Shown in pieces: positions 24,288-37,920 of a stretch of 64,000 nt of DNA. A program made the translations under genes and the position numbers. Source of the stretch: Isoetes taiwanensis (Eukaryota; Streptophyta; Lycopodiopsida; Isoetales; Isoetaceae); contig JAJEKV010000013.1 in the NCBI GenBank assembly GCA_021234155.1, forward strand, positions 1,191,787-1,255,786, given 5' to 3'. How positions within the stretch are numbered: the first letter of the stretch is position 1; each line of letters begins with the position of its first letter. A model generated the notes under the pieces. That model ran no database searches, was not told the origin of the DNA, and saw only the letters and a list, made by a program, of their open reading frames with translations.

Positions 24288-27200
24288 TTACTTCTTCTCA
24301 GATGTTCCCTTGCTTTTTCCACTGCGTTGTGTCCCTTCTAGGTGGTAATTACTTTCTTCAACTTCAAGATCATCAGAATTAACTCTCACAAGAAAATGCT
24401 CGATTTCTTGGGGCGGCGATCCCTTTGTTGCTGTAGAAGAAAGCCAGAAATCATCTTTACCCCGCTTCTCCACTTCCCCTTCCTTTACTTTCCAGGGTAA
24501 TTGATCAGGAAGCTGCTGGAGTTTATCCTGTATCTGTGTAGGGACCTGCTGAAGCGTCTCATTTATGCGATTTATTCCTTTCTCCATAGGCTGGACTGCC
24601 TCTTGAAACTGTTATCTTAATGTCACTAACAACCTAGCAAAAGAAAAAAAAACAAATGTTCAGGGGAGACCAACCAGGAACTCATTGACAGCATAATGAG
24701 CTCTTTAATTACTTACTTGTTCACCGCCAACAAGCACCACATCCTGCACACTTTCTTTCAAGGTTGCTGCAACATTTTCAACGTCATTTAACATTGACTT
24801 CTTATCTTTGTCATTTTCTGGCACTGAGTCCATACACCCAAAGTCTGGAAGAACAGGGACCTCATCCTGAACTAATTCATTAATGGGCTTGTATGGTGTT
24901 GCTGGAAATATATACATGTGAGCAATTGCTGCAATAGCCATCTAAAATGACAGGAAAAGTAAAAAGTGAAGGGAATCAAGTCAGCAGACCTCTATAGATA
25001 GTGCATTCATATACGAATTACCTCTATGGAGATAATAAAGTCTTGTAAACTGGCTTGTGGCTTCAGATCTCCAGCTGTTCTTACTCTAACAAGTCCCAAA
25101 TCAAAAACAATTGCTATAGCCACACCTTGCCACCAAATTAAAAACAATAGCTTTGAAGGACAAAACCTTTGCCAAGGGTTTAATGTGATGCAGTTCAGTT
25201 TTAGTAATGGTATAAAACTGGACCAGACAATACAATGCCCACATCTGGCTGAAGTTGAATATTAGGGCCACATAAGGATATCTGTTACATGTGTCAAAGC
25301 AAATTAAATTTATCTCCTATGGCATTCCTTAAAAGAGAACTGAAACGAACCCTTTATTCCATTTGAACTCTCCATCCCCATAGCTCCCTACCATCTCTAA
25401 AATCAAAGCTATAAGGGAACAAAGAGTCTTCAATATCATCTGCATACAAGATAGACTTGTCAGATTGATGAGACTGATGCCGCTGCCGCGCCACAATAGC
25501 AGGAAGAAGAAGAATAAGAACAACAATATCTAATTAGGCAGGGGAGGGGGATGATGGGTGGGTGGTGGTTAAAACTCACATATTGAACAATGCCAAACAT
25601 GAATATATCATAAAAGTTCTTTCCCAGGTGCCATGGGGACAGACACAAGTTAAGAGGAAACGGATGCTTCACAGCTGCTTTTCCTAATGAGTGTGTCAAT
25701 AATGGCGTTTGGGGACCAGAAATAACTTGTTCTTCTAGCGAGTCAATAACTTTGTCATCGCCTCCTATAAAAGAGAGCACTTGTTGATTTAACAGGGTAT
25801 TAACTAATAAGTATTATGCTAGCTCCTTCAAATAACCAGTACAGAAAACATGCATTGTTGTATTACAGAATGGTGAAGTAAGAAAATGTAGTCTAGGATA
25901 CAAGATGTAAGCTAAGGCCTCTAGCTCAAGGAACTGTGCTGCCATCCAGAACACACTGCAATTGTGAAAACCCTGCTTAACCCCTGTTTTCCCATCATAT
26001 GCATGCCTAGCTCCAACAACATTGTGGCAAGCCCAAAAACACAGACGGAACATGACTACTGTACACTTTAAGAAGAAAAGATTTGGAATTCATTGACCTC
26101 GCCTGGAAAAGGCGAAGAAAAAAAGACTAAGTACAGTGGATGGAGCACCATTACAGCATAAACCCGTGTCAAAGATGCACTTCATCTAGCTTATATATTT
26201 TCTACAACAAACGTGAAAATAAACACCTGGAAGCTGTTCCATTTAACTAACAATATTTCATGTGGGTATAAACCTGGCATCATGCATTTTTCCATGACAA
26301 TTTGATGGTACTATATGTCCACAGTAAAGAATTTGATTTAAGACTTCTGAACAGGTTATCATATCTATAAGTTTTCCTAATTCCTTTCAGGCTCATCTCA
26401 TCATTGAATTCTGCAAGTAAACCATATGGGAGACATATTTCATGTGATTTACGACTGTGTTCCAAACTTGTTTAGCAGCCAGTGGACTATGAAGAAATAT
26501 GGTTCTATGCCACCAAAAATTATCTAGGAATGGTTTTCTGCAAAAAAGAAATTGAAGCTATTGGTATGGGCTTATGAAGCCTTAACAACGTGAAGCCATT
26601 GGTATGGGCTTTGGTAGTAACACCTACCAATTCTGGCCTCTGTGTCCTCAATGCTTGTCCCCAGAGTGCATATACATTTAACCCCCAGAGTTCTATGCAA
26701 TCCATATAGTTTTGTTAATTATGCCTGATGGCAATTACATTGTTGAGGCTTCTTGCCAAAGAAGCATCATTTCAAAAGGCTAAAAAGTGTGTATGCACAA
26801 TGCTGACAGCAGAATGCAGTTGGCTTTAAGAAAATAGACAATGAACGGTGTTAGATGAGATGAGCACCATTATTGAGGTTAAGCAAGGACATGCAATAGA
26901 GAACTTAACTTGAAATCTTAGGAGGCAAAATCCATGATGGCCCAAAAAGCACATCCAGACTGCAAAGGCCAGCTGGAGATTCCTGCTTCCATGCAGAAAC
27001 AAAATGATCATGAGCTGTAGGCCCAATGGATCCTGGGTGTTACTATGTTCCTATAACATAAGCTGGTTAAGAAACCAATGTCTCTATTAGTTCCAGGCCC
27101 CATGTTGGCCCAAAAAGCACATCCAGACTGCAAAGGCCAGCTGGAGATTCCTGCTTCCATGCAGAAACAAATTGATCATGAGCCCTAGGCCCAATGGATC

Positions 27201-28562
27201 CTGGGTGTTACCATGTTCCTATAACATAAGCTGGTTAAGGAACCAATGTCGCTATTAGTTCCAGGCCCGATGTGTCTTTATCAGACCATAACACAACTAT
27301 GTCTTTTTCCACTATCTTATTAAATAGTTGCAAGAATATAACGATCGCATGTACATATTCATTTATTACATAGTTCAATTAATTCCACAACAAGAGGTTC
27401 TCACCCAGACAAGCAATTAGGTAACGACCAAATGAATAGAGTGCAAATGCTTCATAACAATTCCTCAAAATATCACAGGCTAGTGAAAGCTTTGGGTACC
27501 CCAGAGAAACAAGCTGCAAAAGAACTTCTCAAATTAGAACAGTTAAATGTCTTTGCTAACTTGCACAAATAACTGCTAAGCAAATCAGCCAAGTTCTGAT
27601 ACTTTTTTTCATACACTATCGAATAATACTGAGGATTACCGATTCCACTGAATATACAGGGACCATGAAGAGAACTCCAAGCAACCACTTTTGCTCCTGA
27701 AAAAAGAAGTTTCCCTCATAAAACACATTTGCACAAGATAATGGGGCAGGAGAAATAGTGATTTAAAAAGAAATGTACCCTAGGACCAAACCAAAGAGTT
27801 GCATTACAATTATAATGACCATAAGAATGCAAGGGAATTGAAGAACTTGGAAACAACGAAATTGTAAGAATGCTTGCCTCACTTTATCCCATACGTACCT
27901 CTTAACTTAATGAACTCCACGTCTAAGATAACAAAATTCACATCCTAATAAATACTTGTCAGCCTTTGTGCAGAGTGACGAACAAGTGGGCAATTTGCAG
28001 GGTAAAAATCCAATAAGAGCATTATAAACCAGGAAATGCGATAATGGTTACAGCAGCTATATATTGTGAAAAATATATTCCATTTGAAATATTTGTAGTT
28101 CTTAACAACCTTGGGGAAGAAAGGAAGCTTCTAATGTGATTATGACTCCACAATGATTATCTCACATGCAGCTAAAGGACAGCAATTGCCTCTTAGAAAT
28201 TCTACTTGTATACACATGTTTGGATCAAGTTTGATCATCAACATTTATATTTTGCGTAAACGATATTCTGCTTAAGATACGAATTCAAAATGCAGTCCTA
28301 AACATTTCTCACCATCTACTAATTTTCATATCTGTGGCATTGCCGATGTCTTTGTATACAGAAAACTCATATACCCTCTTCATTTCTTTATCAACAGCAA
28401 ATCTTTAAACAAATGTCTAACCTCGGGATTCGTATACGTGGTGAGATGTTCAAACATCAGATGAAACGAAAACGAGAGGGCGATCAGGACAAATATGCCT
28501 GCAATGATGACTGCCCATGCATGAAGGGATAGACCTTCAGCAAAGCCGGTGACGGAATTCAT
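24288..28562 (-). CDS. LAZ1: LAZ1/TMEM184 (DUF300) family transmembrane protein, eight exons
   Basis: Exons (minus): 28562-28422, 27696-27640, 27513-27405, 25764-25580, 25439-25351, 25281-25022, 24941-24717 and 24608-24288, all with GT-AG introns. It encodes about 461 residues (Arabidopsis LAZ1 is about 484). Family hallmarks: GIFVLIALSFS...FEHL...YTNPE, EQKWLLGVLFMVPVYSVES, RNCYEAFALYSFGRYLIACL, KHPFPLNLCLSPW, FGIVQY, GDGEFKW, FNFSQMWALYCLVQFY and IAAIAHMYIFPATPY. These form a seven-helix Ost-alpha-like core with an acidic/basic tail. Plant homologues act at tonoplast and plasma membrane in vacuole integrity, brassinosteroid signalling and cell death. Exon 6 needs a frame change at the A5 run 25140-25144 (T5 on the coding strand), between KAIVF and WWQGVA. 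Exon 8 uses an acceptor at 24610-24609; the family-conserved upstream start (24633, VVSDIKITV) would be out of frame. The protein may be intact if these are assembly errors. Confidence 0.9.
26938..27273. repeat. 168-bp tandem duplication in intron 3 of the LAZ1-like gene
   Basis: TGGCCCAAAAAGCACATCCA begins at 26938 and again at 27106. The two units are nearly identical to their ends (GTTCCAGGCCC), with only a handful of substitutions. Confidence 0.95.
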
Positions 28563-31500
28563 ATTTGTCTACAAAACTCTCTTCAGAAATTAGATGAGAA
28601 GCTCCAAATTCAATTCAAACATTATAAATCAAGTCCTCCAGAGTAAAATTTATGGACGTAGGCATGATACCTACAGAAAAAAAAAAAAATACAAAGACAA
28701 TCATAATAAGTTTTGCAAGGATTCAGAGATGCAAAGCTGATGAAAACTATGAAAAAAAATATTTTCGAGGAATGCAATCGTAGATGTTAGATTACCTACC
28801 ATTCGAGATGATCAATCTGCGCAAGCTAGATTGAACTTCGCGCATATGATGTGCGTAATAGGCCAGCGCATAGCCGACGCCATACCAATGGTCTAGGGAC
28901 GTGTCATGCTCCAACGGGGCATCACTGGAATTAATTTGGTGAGCACATGGCCCATAAAGGCCTGCGTTGGGGCCCCTATTACTTGGCACTCAGGTCATCC
29001 CTACTAGTTGGCGCTCAGGTCTTGGCCCTGAATTTGATCTGTTTGCCAGTTTTTTCTCGTGCATCAGTCGGCTCAGATTTGCAGAAAAATACCTTCAGGT
29101 CTGCTAATCCATCCACCTTCCTTCCTTCAGATGACCATTTCTGTGCTCCACGAAACCCCTTATCGGTCACATGTCTGCAATTCCATCCAGTGCATCTGTT
29201 TAAATATATGGCCTTGAAGGGAGACCAGCTTTGCTTGCTGCCAGAAAACCTGCAGCGAGCGAGGTTGTGTTCGCACCATTATTTGTTGTTTGTTGTAGTA
29301 CAAACCATTTGGATCTTTTTTGTTTAATAGTGCGACAACTAAATGCTATAAACCTTATACAGATTGCTTGCATTTACAAACTACTTCTAAATTTACCTCC
29401 GTATATAAATATAGAGAAATTTATTCGCGGCGGCCCGATGCCGGTACGTGAGCATTTCTGCTTTCACTGGCTGCGACGTATGCATGATGTCGTAGTTCAT
29501 TTCTTAGGGCCACGCTATGGGGTCGCGAGAAGTTTATTTTATTACCTACTCTTAGTAGACAAGTGAGAGTGCATATGATGCGAGTCGGATGAACAAGCAC
29601 GAAATATGCTAGCTTGTATACATGCTAAGTATACATGTTTCATTCCATTTCCATTCGCGCCTCGTACGTCTTGCAAATATATGTTTGGGATCTCTACTTA
29701 TAAAAAAAGGGAAGACTTTTAAAATATGTAAAATAGACTTTACCTTCCACAGGCTTTTGCAAGCTCATTTCAAAACCAATTAGCAGTCTTAAAAATAAGG
29801 TCTGCGCCACGGAGGGATTGCCCTCCATGGGGAAGTGAAGTGGCTTAAATTGTAGTTGGCAGCCAGACAATAGAGTGTTTGAATCAAAATTGCTTATTTT
29901 AAGACATTGACATTTTGTGAGAAGGCGATGAGTGCGCATTTGCATTACTAAGTTCACAGCAGGTGTTGAGGGGTGTTGTTAGGTAGGATGTAGTTGGACA
30001 TATATGGACTTTAGGATTTGTGAGTATTGGTGTTTGGGAGACTTGGTACATCTGGAACTAAGATGGGGTGGATGGCATGTTTGTAGGCTGACTAAGTAGA
30101 AGTAGTTGAAGTTATGTTTTGACATTTTATTGAAATTGGTACTTTTTTAGACAATAGGTACTTTTCATCATAGGTTTTAGTGAATTGGATGAGTAAACAA
30201 ATTATGGATTTAGAGAAGATGAATGAAGCACATCTTGAAACAATCATTTCATCCCCGAATTTCTCTGCTGTTTAAAATCACCATATACCCTTAAATAATG
30301 AGTGCTGGGAACCACTTCACCACCGCGCATCGACATATATCGACATATATGGACGGGGTTTATGTTTGATTTGATATATATATAATAAAAGATTTAAGTT
30401 CTTGAGACAATCAACAACACTTTCAATGTAGAAAGTAATGGCTTCCAACGTTGTCCTAGATAGCCATAGCCACTAAAATCTCATTCATTTTCATTTGTTG
30501 AGAGGGTTGTGTGATTTTTACAAATGCATTTTTGTGAACAGCTTGCTATATATGCCCATTTACAAAGGATTACATTGTACTTATTGCTTTAATTCACATG
30601 ACTACACATGTCTTAGTAGATTAACCTTTGCTGCTATATTTAGAGACAACATAAATGAAGCTTGGGTCACCTTCACAATTTTCACCCTATGTCCAAATTT
30701 GATAACTATATTTGTTAAAAGTCCTTGACTTCTTACACATCTATGCCTGTAAAACGGCCGGCACCATTTTTATTAAAACATTATATTCATTTTTTTGACA
30801 TGGAATACTTTAAATACCATCTTAGATGCAGATCAGCTTTATCCTCTACCACATGCAAACTCGGACATTGTAATGCCAAATGGCTCCCATGGCGTGTTTT
30901 ATGAATGATGAAATGCTTGATCACTGGCTGATTGGAATAACATGTTACCTCGCTACGACATTTCATCTAAATGACTCCCACGCATGGCCCGGTGTACAAT
31001 GAACTTTGTTGATGCCTCTAAATGTTGAATAGCCTTAAATCATTAAAAGAAAAACAAAGTTGAGCAAAAAAATTCCTCAGACAGAAAAAACTCACTCTAC
31101 AACATTAGATCCCTTGTTCACTTTCTATTTTAGCTTTTCAAATCTTTCTACTCCGTCTCAAAGAGACATGTACTAAGTGTCATCTAATGGGAAGGAGCTT
31201 TTTGTAAATTCATTTCTCATTTGGTACCATAGGTTGCCCTAAATATAGAAACTACAAAATCAGATGACTTACCATTCGTTTGAGCATTAGAAAAAAGCAT
31301 TGCATGTTTTAAAATGCTTGTTGAGAATTAGAAAAACATTTCTACTTGTGAAGTTGATCCAAATAACCACATAGTCTACATATGAATGAGCAAAAGGTTT
31401 AAACATAGGCCAAGCAAACCATGCCTTGCTATGTACGCGACTGATTCAATCGAAGCGAGATGCCAATCTAGATTGAATGGGTTTAGAAAGAATCGTCTTA

Positions 31501-34500
31501 CATGTTGTGCCAATATTTTTTGAATTTTATATACCGAAAAATACAATGTACTGCAGGACATGGCTATTCATAGATGTAAAGAAGAAGAAGAGAGATTTTA
31601 GCGATCCGCACGCCACAGGAAACCAAGATTGAATCAATTGGGCTGACTGAAATAGACATACATGATGGAAAAATTTACTGACTGCAGAAAAAACCTTGAT
31701 GTTATGGCTGCATGGCGCTTTTAAGAAAGATAGCATATGCGCTTGCCCTTTGGCTTGTCTTATTGTGGCGCATCGGGGAGCATTTTACGTGAACCATTTT
31801 TGCGGCCGGTTGTTTGTACGGCGGTAATTTATTTATGGAAGAAAATCGAAGCAAAATGAAGCGAAGAAATAGAACCTCATTTGTATTCTCCGGATCTTTT
31901 CGGCCACATTACTGCGGCTACAATGAATTTGCAAGATTGTTTAATCAAGCACCGCAGTACAGAGGTACACAATAAAGTTTCTCTATAAAGTTAAGAAGAG
32001 GATATAAGAAAAGGTCGGTATTAATAGTTTTATGTTTTCTTACATTTGCTTGGTAGCGGCCACCTTTCAACAAGACACAAAACATGTGGCCCGTGAAAAA
32101 TGATTCTAAATATGTTGCCCTTCATGATTGCTCAGTTTCAAAAGATGGGAATAGTGTTGCGGACATGCTCGGTGAATAAGACATACCTTGATTACTTCAA
32201 TGCTTCAAGAACCTTAGAGAGAGAGCTGCCATAGCTTGTAGTTAAGATACAAAGTTAAAAATGCAGAGAAATTACCATCATGTGCATTCGATCTTTGTAT
32301 TTATGACTCTCAGTTTCAATATTTAACCCTTGTAGAAATTTGTTTCCATGTGTCATGTGAAGCTTGTTGTGCGGAGAGAGTGCAATCATGTCATTGGTAC
32401 CTAATTTCTCGCTTTCTCATCATAAGATTGGTATGAAATGACTTCAAACATTTGGGGATCTTCGAGGTGGTACTGACTAAATTACATGAAAATCAAGTAA
32501 AAGCATTAAGCGAATATAAGGATTAGTCAATTTCAAATCTTCTAACCATTTATATTCCATATTAAGTTGAACCATCCTTAGATCCCTGGGTAATGAGTAG
32601 CTTTGGTCGATGTGAGTAAAGCCATGTCACGCGGCTTTCTGAGATGGGGAAATCCATTAAAAGCGGCTGGCCCGACTATAAAAGCGACCATCGGGCGACA
32701 AAGCCACCGTATTCTTCCATTGGTCATTATCAATTGTATCAATCTGAGTTCCATCAGCTACTACGCCAAAGTTTATGTGAAACTCCTGCACATTACGCCA
32801 AAGCAAGGGAACTAAAGAGTTGACTCCCTAACCAAATTTATAGCAATTGATGTCGAGATCACGGGCCCAACAAAAGATGCATTGGACAATACATTCCTTC
32901 CTATTTTCTATTCAAAGAAGGTGCTTAAAACATGAAATGAGCAAAAAATATACAGCGTTACGTATATCCTTCTTAAAACCCCAAAAGTTAGAAACAATGG
33001 CTTCCCAAATATCAGCAGCTGACTTGCACACCTCTAGCAGTGAGGCATTGAAATACCTTCGATTTACGTATAACCGGTCATAGGCGATCTTTTCACACAT
33101 TAATAATAAAAATGCTAAGAAATAATTTAAATTGCTAAAAACACATAAAGCTTCTTCCATGCATGCACAAGCGGATCAACATAAAAAGCGAAATTATCCA
33201 ATCTTCCTTAAATATAAAATTTATGCAGGAAAGATGCATGTATATTATTTTATTGCTATAAAAACCAAAGGTGAGCTAATACATGAACTCAAAATCTTCG
33301 GAGTCCCTTTGTTCGGCTTTGCCCAAAGACATCAAAAATGCCCGATTTGAGGGAAAAATGAAGCATGTATTAGCTTCCCTAGAATAAGTATTTTCAGTTT
33401 TCCACATGTCTGAAGACACTAAATGTCTATCGGGTTTCCATATTATGCTTGCATTTGTTCAAAAACAACGAGCTTGATCCACATACCCATGTTGAAGATG
33501 GCACGCAATCATCATTTACAAGACACCACACCTCACATTGACATGGCATTGTGTGAAATACTTGATAGGCATCCATATTAACTCATATCGAACATACATA
33601 GAAACAAAGTTACTTCCTTTGAAGACATCTGCTTCGTGCGATCTTGCAAAGAGGTTGTTGTGATCCACTTTCCATGTTGCAAGGGATTAAGCTAAATTAA
33701 CATAAAAGATTGACAAAGGGTGACTTTATTGGGCTTTATCCGGGTCTTGTTGGATATCACCCGAAAGGCGCATGGCACAACGGTGACTTTACCGAGCAAC
33801 ACGTCATTGCACTCATCGTAGCGTTCCTTTTTAGGTGACCTATCAGCACCATGCAGGCACCGCCGCCTGCCATGTTTAGCAGCATGTGGTGCTACCCACA
33901 ACCACATCAGCTTCATAATTGACGTGCAGGCATGGCATTGTTTGCCGCCAGCCTAGGAACAGACCGGCATGAACATGCACTCAAACCCGATGTCGCGTTA
34001 CTTTATCGGGTTCGCCGACGTAAAATGTTTGCTTTAAAATCGGATGGCGGTGATTACCTTGTATATCACGCAATCATTCTGAATCCATGTGAACACATCT
34101 CATTATTGGCATTTATCAAAAACTGCAGGCATTGTTTAGGCCGTCAAATTCCTTATAAAATCAACCGACACATTCCCAAGCACGAACGCTAGGGATACAT
34201 GGCGTACACCACCACTTGGCCAAAAGCTTTATGGCGATGCGACTTTCCATGTATAGATACAGAAGGCCTACCAGTAGGCATTACTATTTCCATATGGTTT
34301 GAATGGCCTCTTTAAGTCGACCACTCACGGTTGCTCGCAGACGTACCGTCCACATTAGTTTTAATTTATCAGGTAATAGTTATCGTCGCGCTTACGGTGC
34401 GATGATGGAAATGCTAACCGGCCGGATTCATGCTCACGTGGTGGGTTAGAAAGAAGCCTTTGAACCGCCCATAGCGGTGGTGAAGGCTGGCCCAGAGAAA

Positions 34501-37500
34501 ATAGGGCAAACCTAGCACCTTATTTTGATGGAACACAGCATTGCAGGATCGGGCGTCCACAGACTCATCATACCCATAAATCACCTTCCTTGAAACTTCT
34601 GTGGTCGAGCAGGAGGTACAAGTGATGCAGGACATATATAGCAATAAAAGTACATGATTAGCCGAGAGATTAGACATGAAGTCCTAAACAAAAAGGAGTA
34701 AACAAAGTATTGTCAATCATTAGATTTAAGGTGTGAATATACAAATACAAAGGTGTATAAAACTTGGAATATATATATAAGTTCTACATCATTCAAAACT
34801 TGTTGACATTTTATACTATTAGCTCACGGACTTCCTGGTATTAACTTCTTTCCCACATGGTGATATGTAATAATAGTGCAGGAAAGGATTCGAGACACAA
34901 AACCGGCCGGAGAAGAGAGAAATCGCTTGTCAGAAGAGTCATGGAAGCCTCTGAGCAGAAAATGCAGCTGTGAGAAGGCAGAATGAAGCTGGGGAAATGG
35001 AACTAACTGCTAATAGCAAGGGCTAGATGCTTTCCAGGCTAAGCGTCAGTGGCTGGGATAGTGGGACTAACTGCTCTGCCAAAGGAATTAGTCAAAAGTC
35101 CGCCTACGGGCTAAATGAATGTGCAGCTACATACATGTCAGCGAACTTTGGCGGCCCTCCTTGAATACTTGACTTCCTTCCCCAGCAACTGGAGGTGTTG
35201 GCGGAGCACTGCTTTTGTCATGCCGTGCGGGCAGGTTTTGCGGGACAAGTCGAATCGCCTAATCCATGTGAGGAATGGGCGTAACTCGCCCATCTCACAT
35301 GCGGGGGCATATTAAGTTGCATTGTCACGATTTAGCGTATTGCTCTTTAAGGGCCGGCCTTGTGAAGGCGTGGTACGTTAAAATCTCTTCTTCTTCACAG
35401 CACTTTGAGGCGTTTTCTCCATTTGCAACCGTTGGCACATTGCAGTGAATACCTGCGGCCGGGTGCATGACCTTGTCTTTGGAAGTGGAACTGACGATGC
35501 ATCAGCGCAATTTTGCCCGATTGGTGCTTGAGCTCTAAAATGTGATTTTGTTGTCGGATTATCTACCTTCCAGCTAACTCCTGCCTTTGTTAGCATATGA
35601 TCGTTAAAACATTGGCACAGCATGACCTTGTCTTTGGTATCGCCAACTAAATGGAATGATAGTTGGGGATCTGGGCGGCTCCACATCCTTTAGAATGCTT
35701 GGTTACCAAAAGGTAATGGCCCTGGCTGCCCACTCCTTGTTAAGAACATTTTGTGCATCGATGCTTGAGACATCACCAACAAATCTCACGAGATTGCGGT
35801 TTCTCTGAGGATATCAAATCGCGTAGTCCACATGGACGCTTACTCTTACACAAAGCGTGCAAGGATGATAGGAACGGATAAAATGACAAGATATAGCTGA
35901 AGAAGCATCTTGGGAGGCCATATTTAACAAACAAAAGCGCACCGCCATCTAAGACTCAAAAATCTTGATTACGAACGCGGGCTCCCGATAAATGTTGATC
36001 CGATCAAATTGAGTTCATAAGTAGTTTAATGATTCTAAAATCTTCAAACACATGCACCTGATGAACCGGCATGCATGCTAGTACGGTTTACCTGAAGCCG
36101 GGCTACACTTACGGTGAATGCATAGCTGACTAATAAGCGCCATATAAACCAGCGAAAGCCCCATCGGTAGCGGGCTGATTTAGCACCAGAACAAAGGAAA
36201 GCAGAAAGAAAAAATGCTTGCTTACTTGGAGAATGATGGATCTGAAGCTTCTTTGAAAAGAAATACCGCCCTCGTTTGATAGAAGATAATCCAAGAGAAG
36301 AAAAAATTAAATCTCACGAGAAACACGATCAACCAAAGTATCGGCGCAAAAAACTTCAAGCCCGACAAAAGAAAAAACATTTGCCACCAGCCTACATGCA
36401 GTAGGATCCTTGCTTCTTCTTTCACATGGTAGAGCATCTGCTGGTATCAAATAGAGATGGCGATCTTATGATTTACCCATAGATGACAAAGATCAAAATA
36501 CAAACACAAGAATAATTAGATATCTTGGTACATTTTGTTACCTAATCGAGGCCATTTAATTCATAGCTGTTCTTCGGACTTGAAAAAGAAATCAAGTGCC
36601 GGGAAGTCTTGTGGACCGCTCATCTTGGCGGTCTTGCGTTAACCGGTTCCCAATTGTTGTGCTTCGTTCAGTTGCGTATTGCTGGTTGACTCTTGAGCAA
36701 TTGATTAGTATGTGCTTGCTCAATTTTTGTCTCACTTAACACATAATTCATGGATTCTTGCTTTGGCATAGTCAACTCCCTTGAAAGTTGAAATTCGGAT
36801 CCTCTACGTGATACGAGGGTGTGAATGGGGAATCCCTGGGCTGCAGTTCTTCTTCACGATCAAGTACTTGCTCCTTATTCAATTCTTCTGGCGAATTTAG
36901 GCGTGAAGTTCATCTAATTCCGCCGCCTTGGGGCTTGAGATTATCGGAGATCTTCTCCATCTTGGAATGAAACCAAATCCCACAAGAGGTCTTTTGCCTG
37001 TGTCTTCTCCATATCAGCCTCAAACTCGGGCTCATTACCAATGAAATGGTCTGAAGCTTCTTAGAAGAGCTGCAAAGTGAATCAATCCACACCTACCACC
37101 TCACGCCCTCCCGGAATCACAGTCCCCTCGCCGGTATTTGAGTCCTCCACGAGGGATTTCAGTTGATCTTTGGTGTTTCTGAGAGTGCTCAAGAATAGCT
37201 ATAGTTCTGGTCGGCTCCCTTCTTTAGAAAAACATCGGTCATGATATGATGGGCTTCCCTTAAAAGCCGGTAAACTTCTTTATTGTCGATCGGACTTTAT
37301 CCCTTCACAGATCCCTCACGGGATACGTTGTCTCAAAGGTGGATCAAGATCGCGCCTGTAGCCATAGCCTATTTCGTTGGGCTGTTGGCTTGCCACCAAT
37401 CTGGTCATGCCACCTCATCCCTTAATAAGGAAGTTTATTTCTATAATGGCGGGTTTTAGTTTACCTTGCTTCCGTCATGTTCATAATATCATGTCTTAGG

Positions 37501-37859
37501 TACATAATAGAAATTAATCATCCATCTAATCATCACGTGGGTTAGCTAGCGCAAACTATCTAGCGATAGCTAGGTCCTGCAATTACAGTTCGGTGGCTAT
37601 TGAAATATCTTCTCCAACTCTTCCCAAATGGGTTTTGGGGCGAGGTGGGGTAGGGATCAATTGGACCCTATTCTTAGCGGGTTTCCCTTTGGCCAATCGA
37701 TTTAGGTCGGTGGCCTCCTACTTAAGTGACTTTTACTAATTAATACATGAATTAGCTAATTAAGTTATTTAAATTTGCTAACAACTTATATCTAATAAAA
37801 GCCCTTTTTAGGTTCCAGCGAGTTATCCCTCCCATAGGGTCTACATATACCCTAGTGAT
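28563..37859. other. Long gene-free stretch
   Basis: No gene, RNA or transposon domain is recognisable over about 9.3 kb. ORFs are below 130 codons and lack motifs. The segment near 29795-29920 shares blocks with 11461-11590. Parts of 31.7-37.8 kb are richer in CG dinucleotides than their flanks, and look like very old repeats, but I could not name them. Confidence 0.45.
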
Positions 37860-37920
37860 GTGTCATGAGTATGTATCATTATATAGTATAAATATGGGGA
37901 GCGTCACATTCTCCCCTTGG
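37860..37920 (-). mobile_element. 3' LTR start and polypurine tract of fossil chromovirus
   Basis: On the minus strand, GACAACATTATTCCAAGGGGAG is followed by AA, then TGTGACGCTCCCC. This is the common plant gypsy arrangement of polypurine tract (37920-37909) and then the LTR starting TG at 37908. The LTR continues towards lower coordinates. Its far end could not be found, so its length is unknown. Confidence 0.7.
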
